Below, piece by piece: positions 7,649-14,901 of a DNA stretch of 21,410 bases. Position numbers and translations under genes: made by a program. Under the pieces are notes generated by a model that saw only the letters and a program-made list of their open reading frames with translations, was not told the DNA's origin and did not search any database. Positions within the stretch are counted from its first letter, which is position 1; every line of letters begins with the position of its first letter. The DNA is from Prevotella sp. UBA4341 (GTDB lineage Bacteria; Bacteroidota; Bacteroidia; Bacteroidales; Bacteroidaceae): the NCBI GenBank assembly GCA_002393705.1, contig DGTH01000033.1:29284-50693 (forward strand), written 5' to 3'.

Positions 7649-8650
7649 ATGGAATTTTTAAATAAAGGATTTTTCTTTCTGCTCCTGCTCCTGATACCTT
7701 ATATAATATGGTATCTGATGTTTAGGAAAAAGAGCGAGCCTACTATGCGGATGAGCGATACGAACGCCTACCGCTATGCGCCACGCAGTTGGAAGGTTGC
7801 CCTCATGCCTCTGCAACTGCTGTTGCGCATTGCTGTCTTTGTGCTCATCGTCATTGTGCTGGCACGTCCTCAGACCAGTAACTCGTGGAAAGACCGGACT
7901 GTAGAAGGCATCGACATTATGTTGGCCATGGACGTTTCGACGTCGATGTTGGCTGAAGACCTGAGTCCTAACCGTATAGAGGCAGCCAAGAAGGTTGCCG
8001 CCGAGTTTATAGCCGATCGTCCTAACGACAACATCGGTCTCTGCATCTTTGCCGGAGAGTCGTTTACCCAGTGTCCCATGACCATCGACCATGCTTCACT
8101 ACTGAATCTGTTGCACAACGTGCAGGCTGACATTGCCGCAAAAGGACTCATTCAGGACGGTACTGCCATCGGTATGGGGCTGGCCAACGCCGTTGCCCGA
8201 CTGAAGGATTCAAAAGCCAAGAGCAAGGTGGTTATTCTTTTGACTGACGGTTCGAACAACATGGGCGACATTTCGCCTATGACAGCAGCCGAGATAGCTA
8301 AAAGCCTGGGCATCAGGGTCTATACCATCGGAGCCGGCACCAACGGAACGGCCCGTTACCCCATGCCCGTGGGTAACAGCGTGCAGTACGTGAACCTGCC
8401 AGTAGAGATTGACACCAAGACGCTCAGCGACATCTCGAATGCTACGGACGGCAAGTTTTTCCGTGCCACGAACACGCGCGAACTACAGCAGATATACAAA
8501 GAGATAGACCAGTTGGAGAAGACCAAGCTGAACGTCAAGCAGTTTAGCAAGCGCTACGAGGCCTACCAGCCTTTCGCCTTGGCTGCCATCCTGCTGCTGC
8601 TGCTCGAAGTGCTGCTCCGCATAACCGTTTTTAGGAGGATACCGTCATGA
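7649..8650 (+). CDS. batA: BatA, membrane-anchored VWA-domain protein
   Basis: 333 residues. Two N-terminal spans (FFFLLLLLIPYIIWYLM at about 8-25; LLLRIAVFVLIVIVLARP at about 58-75). Next is a VWA domain with a complete metal site: AMDVSTSM with D95, S97 and S99, the threonine region IQDGTAIGMGLANAV and the aspartate in LLTDGSNNMGD. A C-terminal span FALAAILLLLLEVLLRI ends the protein. BatA-type proteins are encoded with MoxR and were first linked to aerotolerance in Bacteroides fragilis; their biochemical action is unknown. ATG at 7649, 18 bp after the previous gene. The stop overlaps the start of the next gene by four bases (ATGA, 8647-8650). Confidence 0.94.
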   Translation: MEFLNKGFFFLLLLLIPYIIWYLMFRKKSEPTMRMSDTNAYRYAPRSWKVALMPLQLLLRIAVFVLIVIVLARPQTSNSWKDRTVEGIDIMLAMDVSTSMLAEDLSPNRIEAAKKVAAEFIADRPNDNIGLCIFAGESFTQCPMTIDHASLLNLLHNVQADIAAKGLIQDGTAIGMGLANAVARLKDSKAKSKVVILLTDGSNNMGDISPMTAAEIAKSLGIRVYTIGAGTNGTARYPMPVGNSVQYVNLPVEIDTKTLSDISNATDGKFFRATNTRELQQIYKEIDQLEKTKLNVKQFSKRYEAYQPFALAAILLLLLEVLLRITVFRRIPS

Positions 8651-10368
8651 ACAAATATTTTGAAGACCCCGCATACCTGTGGCTGTTGCTGCTCATTCCT
8701 GTGCTCATAGCCATTTACCTGCTGACGCTTTGGCGGCAGAAACGCCGTTTGCGTCTTTTTGGCGACCCCGAACTGGTGCGTCAGCTCATGCCTGACGTGT
8801 CGCGCTGGCGCCCTGTGGCGAAGTTCGGTCTCCTGCTTGGTGCGCTGACCTTTCTTGTCATTGCCTTTGCACGCCCTCATTGGGGCTCTGGTACGAAGAC
8901 TGAGAAGCGCAAGGGCATAGAGACAATCATCTGTATGGACATTTCCAACTCTATGCGTGCGCAGGATGTTACTCCCAGCAGGTTGGACCGCTCAAAGATG
9001 ATGGTAGAGAACTTGGTCGATAAGTTCTCCAACGACAAGATAGGGCTCATTGTCTTTGCAGGCGATGCCTTTGTGCAGCTGCCCATGACGAGCGATTACG
9101 TGTCGGCCAAGATGTTTCTGAGCAGTATAGACCCCTCAATGATTGCCACACAGGGTACCGACGTTGCCAAGGCCATCGACATGGCCAGCCATAGCTTCAG
9201 TCAGGACGAACAGGTTGGCAAGGCTATCATCGTTATTACCGATGGTGAAGACCATGAGGGGGGAGCCGTTGAGGCTGCGGAGGACGCCAAGAACCGTGGC
9301 ATGCGCGTCTATGTACTTGGTGTAGGCTCTACGGGTGGAGCTCCTATCCCTGACCCGACGACGGGTAAGTACATGTTTGACGAGACGGGACAGACCGTCA
9401 TGTCTGCACTTAACGAAGACATGTGCCGGCAGATAGCCCAGGCCGGTGGTGGAGCCTACATACACGTTGAGAACGGTTATGCCGCCCAGGAACAGTTAGA
9501 CGGCGAGTTGGACAAACTCTCCAAGAAGGAAATAACGGCCGAGGTGTATAACAGCTACAATGAGTACTTCGTCTGGTTTGCCTTGGTAGCCCTGTTGCTG
9601 CTTGTGCTCGAGGTCGTAGTGCTGGAGCGCCAGAACCCGTTGCTGAAGAATGTCCACTTGTTCCGGCGCTCACGAGTTGCTACGTGCCTGCTTTTTTTGC
9701 TCCTTGCCCCTTGCTCTTTACACCTCTCTGAAGCCTCTGCCCAGGCTGACCGCCAGCTTATACGTCAGGGTAACAAGCTGTTTCGTACCGGCGAGTATGC
9801 CGAGGCAGAAGTGCTTTACCGCAAGGCAATAGCTGTCAACCAGCAGAACCCGCAGGCTACCTACAATTTAGGCAATGCCCTGCTGGCTCAGAAGAAGGAC
9901 TCCGCTGCCGTAGTGGAATACCAGAAGGCCGCTAAGCTCGAAAAGAATCCGCAGCGTCGCCAGCTGGCCTACCATAATATTGGTGTTATTTGTCAGACAC
10001 GCCAGATGTTTCAGGATGCCATCAATGCCTATAAGGAAGCCCTGCGCCTGAATCCTCATGACGACCAGACGCGCTACAACCTCGAGCTCTGCAAGCGACA
10101 GCTGAAAAACCAGCCCCAGAATGGCGGTGGAGGAGGCAACGACGACAAGAAGAATGACGAGGAGAAGAAGCAAGACCAGCAGCAGCAACAGCAGCAGAAG
10201 AAGGAAGAAGAGAAGAAGGAGGAGCAACAGGAGCAGAAACCCCAAATGAGCAAGGACAATGCCGAGCAACTGCTCAATGCAGCGCTGCAGCAGGAACGGC
10301 AGACTCAAAAACGCATGCAGGATCAACAGCGCCAGCAAGGACGTCGGCGACTGAAGAAGAACTGGTAG
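8647..10368 (+). CDS. batB: BatB-BatC fusion: VWA protein joined to a TPR protein
   Basis: 573 residues. Residues 1-335 are BatB: spans at about 10-29 and 58-77, a VWA domain with CMDISNSM (D98, S100, S102) and VITDGEDHEGG, and a third span at about 307-327. The frame continues without break. Residues 340-367 look like an intact signal peptide (FRRSRVATCLLFLLLAPC, then ASAQAD), and 368-490 are BatC-like TPR repeats (GNKLFRTGEYAEAEVLYRKA; ATYNLGNALLAQKKDSAAVV; AINAYKEALRLNPHDDQTRY). The tail (about 495-573) is rich in Gln, Glu and Lys. batB and batC are separate genes in the founding B. fragilis description. No ATG exists at the junction, so separate initiation is unlikely, but signal peptidase could release BatC. 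Confidence 0.9.
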   Translation: MNKYFEDPAYLWLLLLIPVLIAIYLLTLWRQKRRLRLFGDPELVRQLMPDVSRWRPVAKFGLLLGALTFLVIAFARPHWGSGTKTEKRKGIETIICMDISNSMRAQDVTPSRLDRSKMMVENLVDKFSNDKIGLIVFAGDAFVQLPMTSDYVSAKMFLSSIDPSMIATQGTDVAKAIDMASHSFSQDEQVGKAIIVITDGEDHEGGAVEAAEDAKNRGMRVYVLGVGSTGGAPIPDPTTGKYMFDETGQTVMSALNEDMCRQIAQAGGGAYIHVENGYAAQEQLDGELDKLSKKEITAEVYNSYNEYFVWFALVALLLLVLEVVVLERQNPLLKNVHLFRRSRVATCLLFLLLAPCSLHLSEASAQADRQLIRQGNKLFRTGEYAEAEVLYRKAIAVNQQNPQATYNLGNALLAQKKDSAAVVEYQKAAKLEKNPQRRQLAYHNIGVICQTRQMFQDAINAYKEALRLNPHDDQTRYNLELCKRQLKNQPQNGGGGGNDDKKNDEEKKQDQQQQQQQKKEEEKKEEQQEQKPQMSKDNAEQLLNAALQQERQTQKRMQDQQRQQGRRRLKKNW

Positions 10369-10422
10369 ATTTGAGATTTGAGGTTTGAGAATTGAGGTTT
10401 GAGAATTGAGGTTTGAGAATTA
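10367..10422 (+). repeat. Eight-copy heptanucleotide repeat between batBC and batDE
   Basis: Starting inside the TAG stop, eight 7-bp units follow without a gap: AGATTTG twice, then AGGTTTG and AGAATTG alternating three times; the last unit ends AGAATTA, whose final A is the A of the batDE ATG. The larger 14-bp period is exact in three copies. Almost every unit boundary creates TGA, so all three frames are stopped. The whole intergenic gap is made of this repeat. Confidence 0.95.
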
Positions 10423-13007
10423 TGAGTCGTTTATTGCTTATTGTATATTGTTTATTGTTCAGCATCGTTAGCGTAGTAGCGCAAACCCTCTCCGCCAAGG
10501 CTCCGTCGCAGGTGGCTGTGGGCGAGCAGTTCCGGTTGACTTACACCGTCGATACGGACGACGTAGAGGGCTTTCGGGCCGGCAGCATCCCCAGTGAGTT
10601 CGAGGTGCTCATGGGGCCCAGCACGAGTCATCAGTCCAGCTTCCAGATGGTGAATGGCCATACCAGCAGCTCCACGTCTGTCACCTACACCTACATACTC
10701 AGCGCTACGGCCAACGGTACGTTTACCATTCCCCCCGCACGGGTAACGGTCCGGGGGCGTCAGCTTACGTCAAACTCCTTGCGCATTCAGGTCTCTGGTC
10801 AGGCTCACGCCCAAGGTGGCCGCCAGCCTCAGCCTCAGGGCGTACGCAGTGCCGGAACTCCCATTTCGGGTAGCGACCTCTTCATTAAGGTCAGTGCCAA
10901 CAAGAGCCGTGTCCACGAGCAGGAACCCATACTGCTGACCTATAAGGTTTATACGCTGGTCGATCTGACCTCGCTCAACGGCAAGATGCCCGACCTGAAG
11001 AGTTTTTACACGCAGGAGATACCCCTTCCCCAGCAGAAGAAGTTTACCATCGAGAATGTCAACGGCCGTCCTTACCGTACCGTCACCTGGAGCCAGTATG
11101 TCATGTTCCCCCAGATGACGGGTAAGTTGGAAATACCCAGTATTATGTTCGAGGGCATGGTGGTACAGCAGAACCGCGACATAGACCCCTTCGAGGCTTT
11201 CTTTAACGGAGGTTCCGGCTATGTGGAAGTGAAGAAGCAAATCAAGGCTCCTGGACTTACCGTCGAGGTATTGCCGCTGCCCGAGCGTCCTGCCGGCTTC
11301 TCGGGTGGAGTGGGGCAGTTCTCGGTGAAGGCCGAGCTCGACAAAACCGAGGTAAAGGCCAACGACCCCATTACGCTACGCTTTACCGTGAGCGGTGTGG
11401 GCAACATGAAACTGCTGAAGGAGCCTGTAGTCAGTTTCCCGCAGGACTTTGACAAGTATGATGCCAAGCAGAATGACAAGACCAAGCTGACCAGCAACGG
11501 TCTTGAGGGCAGCATGACGTGGGAGTTCCTCGCCGTGCCGCGCCATCAGGGCACTTACGACATACCGCCCGTAGAGTTCACCTATTACGACACTCGCGAC
11601 AATGCCTACCGCACGCTAAAGACCCAACCCTTCCAGGTCCACGTGGCCAAAGGCAGCGGGGCAGGCCGTGTGGCCGACTACTCCAACCAGCAGGACATAG
11701 AACAGCTGAACCGCGATATTCACTACATCAAGACGGGCGATGCCAGCCAGCACAGGCAGGGCGACTTCTTCTTTGGCTCTACTGGCTACTGGGTGGCTCT
11801 CGTGCTGTTGCTTATCACGTTCATTACGCTCTTCGTCGTCTTCCGCCAGCGTGCCATCGACAATGCCAACATCGCCGGGAAGCGTGCCGTCAAAGCCAGC
11901 AAGGTGGCTACCAAGCGCCTGCGACTGGCCGACCGGCTCATGAAGCAGCGACAGTCAGGCCCGTTCTACGACGAAGTGCTGCGCGCCCTGTGGGGTTACG
12001 TGGGCGACAAGCTGAACATTCCCGTCGAGCAGCTTTCACGCGAGAACATCAGCCAGCGACTTGCCGAACGTGCTGTTCCTGAGTCCACGGTCAGCCTCTT
12101 CCTTAGTGCTCTCGACGAGTGTGAGTTTGAGCGTTACGCCCCAGGTGATGCTGCGGGCAATATGAGCAAGACCTACAATGCCGCCGTGACGGCCATTACC
12201 CAAATTGAGAATACGATGAAGAAAGGAAATCATAAGAAGGGCAGCTCACCCTCTGCCTCGGTGCTGCTCTTGCTGATAGTCGGCCTCGCAGCACTGCTGT
12301 CACCATTGTCTTCTAATGCCCAGACCAAGGCCGAGGCCGATAGCGCCTACGTCCGTCAGCACTATCAGGACGCCATTCGTCAGTACGAGGCGTTGCTCAA
12401 GCAGGGTGACAGCCCTGAACTTTACTACAACTTGGGCAATGCCTACTACCGTAGCGACAACTATACGCGTGCCATTCTGAACTACGAACGCGCCTTGCTG
12501 CTGGCACCTGCCGACGACGACATTCGCCACAACCTGCAGCTTGCCCGCCAGAAGACGGCCGACAAGCTTTCGCCCAGTGCCGACTTCTTCCTGCTGACGT
12601 GGTATCGCTCGCTGGCTGGCATGATGAGTGTCGATGGCTGGGCAGTGGCGGCTTTGCTCGTGCTCGCCCTGGCGGTCGCGCTGTTCCTGGTCTATTTGTT
12701 CTCTCAGCGTGTAGCTCTCCAGAAGCTGGGCTTCTTTGGCGCCCTTGCCATGTTGGTGTGTTTCCTGCTCTTCAATCTCTTTGCCTGGCAGCAGAAGCAA
12801 ACCCTTACCCACCGTACAGGTGCCATCGTCATTGCTTCAGAGACCAGCGTCAAGAGTACTCCGGCGCAGAACGGCACCGACCTCTTCCGGCTGCACGAAG
12901 GCACGAAGGTAGAGATAACCGACGACTCCATGGCCGGCTGGAAGGAGGTGCGGCTGCCCGACGGGAAAGAGGGCTGGATAGCCGCCTCGGCCATTGAAAT
13001 CATTTAG
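10422..13007 (+). CDS. batD: BatD-BatE fusion: Ig-like oxygen-tolerance protein joined to TPR-SH3 protein
   Basis: 861 residues from ATG at 10422 (an in-frame TTG at 10413 lies in the repeat). Signal peptide 1-20 (MSRLLLIVYCLLFSIVSVVA). BatD Ig-like domains run to about 440, with a span at 456-475 (YWVALVLLLITFITLFVVF) and a cytoplasmic helical tail to 598. The frame then runs into BatE: M599 and KKGNHKKG, a signal-like segment at 612-634 (SASVLLLLIVGLAALLSPL, then SSNAQ), TPR repeats at about 640-715 (LYYNLGNAYYRSDNYTRAI), two spans at about 740-762 and 768-788, and a C-terminal SH3-type domain (TSVKSTPAQNGTDLFRLHEG ... GWIAASAIEII). BatD and BatE are separate proteins in B. fragilis. M599 (ATG at 12216) could still serve as a start for free BatE. 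Confidence 0.9.
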   Translation: MSRLLLIVYCLLFSIVSVVAQTLSAKAPSQVAVGEQFRLTYTVDTDDVEGFRAGSIPSEFEVLMGPSTSHQSSFQMVNGHTSSSTSVTYTYILSATANGTFTIPPARVTVRGRQLTSNSLRIQVSGQAHAQGGRQPQPQGVRSAGTPISGSDLFIKVSANKSRVHEQEPILLTYKVYTLVDLTSLNGKMPDLKSFYTQEIPLPQQKKFTIENVNGRPYRTVTWSQYVMFPQMTGKLEIPSIMFEGMVVQQNRDIDPFEAFFNGGSGYVEVKKQIKAPGLTVEVLPLPERPAGFSGGVGQFSVKAELDKTEVKANDPITLRFTVSGVGNMKLLKEPVVSFPQDFDKYDAKQNDKTKLTSNGLEGSMTWEFLAVPRHQGTYDIPPVEFTYYDTRDNAYRTLKTQPFQVHVAKGSGAGRVADYSNQQDIEQLNRDIHYIKTGDASQHRQGDFFFGSTGYWVALVLLLITFITLFVVFRQRAIDNANIAGKRAVKASKVATKRLRLADRLMKQRQSGPFYDEVLRALWGYVGDKLNIPVEQLSRENISQRLAERAVPESTVSLFLSALDECEFERYAPGDAAGNMSKTYNAAVTAITQIENTMKKGNHKKGSSPSASVLLLLIVGLAALLSPLSSNAQTKAEADSAYVRQHYQDAIRQYEALLKQGDSPELYYNLGNAYYRSDNYTRAILNYERALLLAPADDDIRHNLQLARQKTADKLSPSADFFLLTWYRSLAGMMSVDGWAVAALLVLALAVALFLVYLFSQRVALQKLGFFGALAMLVCFLLFNLFAWQQKQTLTHRTGAIVIASETSVKSTPAQNGTDLFRLHEGTKVEITDDSMAGWKEVRLPDGKEGWIAASAIEII

Positions 13008-13030
13008 TAATTAGTAATGGGTAATTAGAA
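13003..13030 (+). repeat. Heptanucleotide repeat at the batDE stop
   Basis: Four 7-bp units TTTAGTA, ATTAGTA, ATGGGTA, ATTAGAA (13003-13030), the first containing the TAG stop at 13005-13007. Units diverge from the consensus ATTAGTA at one to three positions. The tract fills most of the 35-bp gap before the PAP2 gene. Confidence 0.75.
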
Positions 13031-13042
13031 AATAAAACAATA

Positions 13043-13729
13043 ATGACCGAAATCATCCAGTTCGACAAGCAGCTCCTGCTCCTGCTCAACGGCAGCGACT
13101 CGGCCTACCTCGACCAGGTAGTGCTCACGCTGACCAATGCCTTCACGTGGATTCCGCTCTACCTCTCGTTGCTCTTCATCGTCATTCGCAATAACATCAA
13201 CTGGCGTACCGTGCTCCTCATCATCCTGTCGGCCGCACTCTGCGTGCTCATGGCAGGCACCATCGATGACGAAATCGTCAAGCCCCTTGTAGCCCGCTGG
13301 CGCCCCACCCACGACCCGGAGATTGGCCATCTGGTCGATGTTGTGGATGACTATCGTGGCGGCAACTACGGCTTTTTCTCTGCCCATGCCTCCAATACGT
13401 TCAGCATAGCCCTCTTCTTCTGCCTGCTCGTCAGGAGCCGGTGGCTTACGGTGGGGCTCGTCAGCTACAGTCTCGTCAACTGCTGGACGCGGCTCTACCT
13501 TGGCGTTCACTATCCTGGCGACATCCTTGTCGGTCTGCTGTGGGGCGCGCTGACCGCCCTGACCGTCTATTCCTTGTTCCGCTACGCCAACGGCCGCTGG
13601 GTGGGTAACCGCAGCTATTCCGTTCCCACCGTTACCTCCACGGGCTACGACCGAGTCTCGCTCCTGGTTCCCCTCGCCGTGCTGCTGCTCTCCTATGTCT
13701 TTGCCCTCGTGCGTCCGTTGTTTCTCTGA
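13043..13729 (+). CDS. PAP2-family membrane phosphatase
   Basis: 228-residue integral membrane protein. The three phosphatidic-acid-phosphatase motifs are complete: C1 K80 ... R87-P88 (KPLVARWRP), C2 F112-S-A-H115 (FFSAHASNTF), and C3 T149-R150 ... H156 ... D160 (TRLYLGVHYPGD). About six hydrophobic spans surround them. PAP2 enzymes of this size in Bacteroidota act on undecaprenyl diphosphate or lipid A phosphates; the substrate cannot be told from sequence. The gene lies 35 bp after batDE with no promoter seen, so it is the last gene of the bat operon, and a terminator follows at 13800. Confidence 0.92.
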   Translation: MTEIIQFDKQLLLLLNGSDSAYLDQVVLTLTNAFTWIPLYLSLLFIVIRNNINWRTVLLIILSAALCVLMAGTIDDEIVKPLVARWRPTHDPEIGHLVDVVDDYRGGNYGFFSAHASNTFSIALFFCLLVRSRWLTVGLVSYSLVNCWTRLYLGVHYPGDILVGLLWGALTALTVYSLFRYANGRWVGNRSYSVPTVTSTGYDRVSLLVPLAVLLLSYVFALVRPLFL

Positions 13730-13799
13730 TGTCAGAATGCGCAGTACCTTGCGTTAACGTGAAAGCTGGGGCTTATCGCGGTTTGAAAAAGTGCTCTAT

Positions 13800-13837
13800 A
13801 GGCTGCCTCATTCACGAAGTCAGGAGCCTTCTTTTTT
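13800..13837 (+). terminator. Rho-independent terminator at the end of the bat-PAP2 operon
   Basis: AGGCT (13800-13804), one-base bulge G, CCT (13806-13808), 13-nt loop, AGG (13822-13824), AGCCT (13825-13829), then TCTTTTTT (13830-13837). Stem of 8 pairs with one bulge. It stands 70 bp after the PAP2 stop and 22 bp before the next promoter. Confidence 0.75.
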
Positions 13838-13858
13838 GTAGGAAATCAAGGAAAAAGT

Positions 13859-13889
13859 TTTGCATTCTGCTTTCTTTTTCTTATTTTTG
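13859..13889 (+). promoter_or_regulatory. Promoter of the Gfo/Idh-DUF4421 operon
   Basis: TTTG at 13859-13862, 19-bp spacer, TATTTTTG at 13882-13889. Expected transcript start about 13896, roughly 10 nt before the ATG at 13906. This decides the start and excludes the longer reading frame that begins at 13729. Confidence 0.87.
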
Positions 13890-13905
13890 CACCGTTAAAA
13901 CAAAA

Positions 13906-14895
13906 ATGAAGCGCATGAAATTCATTAAATGGGGATTCATCGGTTGCGGCGACGTGACTGAAAGGAAGAGTGGACCGGCCTTCAACGAGGTGGAAGGCTC
14001 GTGTATCGAGGCTGTGATGAGTCGCAGCGAAAGCAGGGCACGTAGCTATGCTGAGCGGCACCACGTTAGCACGTACTATACCGATGCGCAGCAGCTCATA
14101 GACAACTCGGAGGTGAACGCCATCTACATTGCTACGCCACCGGCCAGCCATGCAACCTTTGCCATCATGGCCATGAAGGCTGGCAAGCCAGTCTATGTGG
14201 AAAAGCCCTTGGCGGCAAGCTACGACGACTGTGCCCGCGTGAATCGCGTGTCGGAACAGACAGGCGTGCCCTGTTTTGTGGCTTACTACAGACGACAGCT
14301 TCCTTATTTCCAAAAAGTTATGGAGATAGTTAAAAGCGGAACTATAGGCAAGCCGGTCAACGTACAGGTGCGCTATGCCGACTGCCCACGACCGCAGGAC
14401 TACGAACGCGACAATCTGCCTTGGCGGGTGCAGCCTGACATAGCTGGCGGAGGCTATTTTTACGACATGGCACCTCACCAGTTGGACCTGCTGCAACAGA
14501 TGTTCGGGGTCATTATTGATGCCCGTGGGTTCACCGACAACAGGGCGGGACTCTATGACGTGGAGGACACGGTGTCGGCCTGTTTCCGTTTTGAGAACGG
14601 ACTGCCCGGCAGTGGCTCCTGGTGTTTCGTGGCTCACGAGTCGGCCCGCGAGGACCGTATAGAGATAACTGGCGACAAGGGGTTGCTGTGTTTCTCGGTA
14701 TTCAACTTCTCACCCATTGTGCTTCATACCAGTCAGGGCACGGAGACACTTACGGTCCCTAATCCGCCCTACGTGCAGTTTCCGCTGATAAAGAACGTGG
14801 TGGAGCACCTGCAGGGGCTGGCTGTGTGCAACTGTACCAGCCAGTCGGCCACGCCGGTGAACTGGGCCATGGATCGTATTCTGGGTAAGTTCTGA
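13906..14895 (+). CDS. Gfo/Idh/MocA-family NAD(P)-dependent oxidoreductase
   Basis: 329 residues from ATG at 13906 (MKRMKFIKWGFIGCGDVTE), with a second possible Met at 13915. N-terminal Rossmann fold with GFIGCG (10-15). The family EKP motif is at E99-K100-P101 (VYVEKPLAAS). The C-terminal alpha/beta domain carries GGGYFYDMAPHQLD with D187 and H191, which fits the catalytic histidine of this family. Substrates are usually sugars, sugar nucleotides or inositol; this one is not identifiable. Cytoplasmic. It is the first gene after its own promoter; the DUF4421 gene follows 6 bp later. Confidence 0.92.
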   Translation: MKRMKFIKWGFIGCGDVTERKSGPAFNEVEGSCIEAVMSRSESRARSYAERHHVSTYYTDAQQLIDNSEVNAIYIATPPASHATFAIMAMKAGKPVYVEKPLAASYDDCARVNRVSEQTGVPCFVAYYRRQLPYFQKVMEIVKSGTIGKPVNVQVRYADCPRPQDYERDNLPWRVQPDIAGGGYFYDMAPHQLDLLQQMFGVIIDARGFTDNRAGLYDVEDTVSACFRFENGLPGSGSWCFVAHESAREDRIEITGDKGLLCFSVFNFSPIVLHTSQGTETLTVPNPPYVQFPLIKNVVEHLQGLAVCNCTSQSATPVNWAMDRILGKF

Positions 14896-14901
14896 GAGAC
14901 G

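Noticed and set aside
9868..10338. Antisense Leu-rich ORF resembling a membrane protein
   Set aside because: It is the reverse of the Gln/Glu/Lys codons in the BatC tail (CAG, GAG and AAG read as Leu and Phe), with no start signal.
10367..10422. CRISPR-like or phase-variation repeat
   Set aside because: Units are 7 bp with no spacers, and the tract is between genes after a stop codon, so copy change would not shift a reading frame; it was kept only as an intergenic repeat.
11519..12082. Second-frame ORF of 187 residues within batDE
   Set aside because: Arg, Pro and Ala-rich shadow of a GC-rich coding region; the batD frame has clear domains.
10400..13729. Apparent rise in GC content as a sign of horizontal transfer
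   Set aside because: batDE and PAP2 look richer in C and G than flanking genes by eye, but they belong to a conserved operon and no mobile-element traces are near; a computed GC profile would be needed.
13729..13905. 59-residue N-terminal extension of the Gfo/Idh/MocA oxidoreductase
   Set aside because: The extension covers the terminator at 13800 and the promoter at 13859-13889 and has no family resemblance; the Rossmann motif follows directly from 13906.
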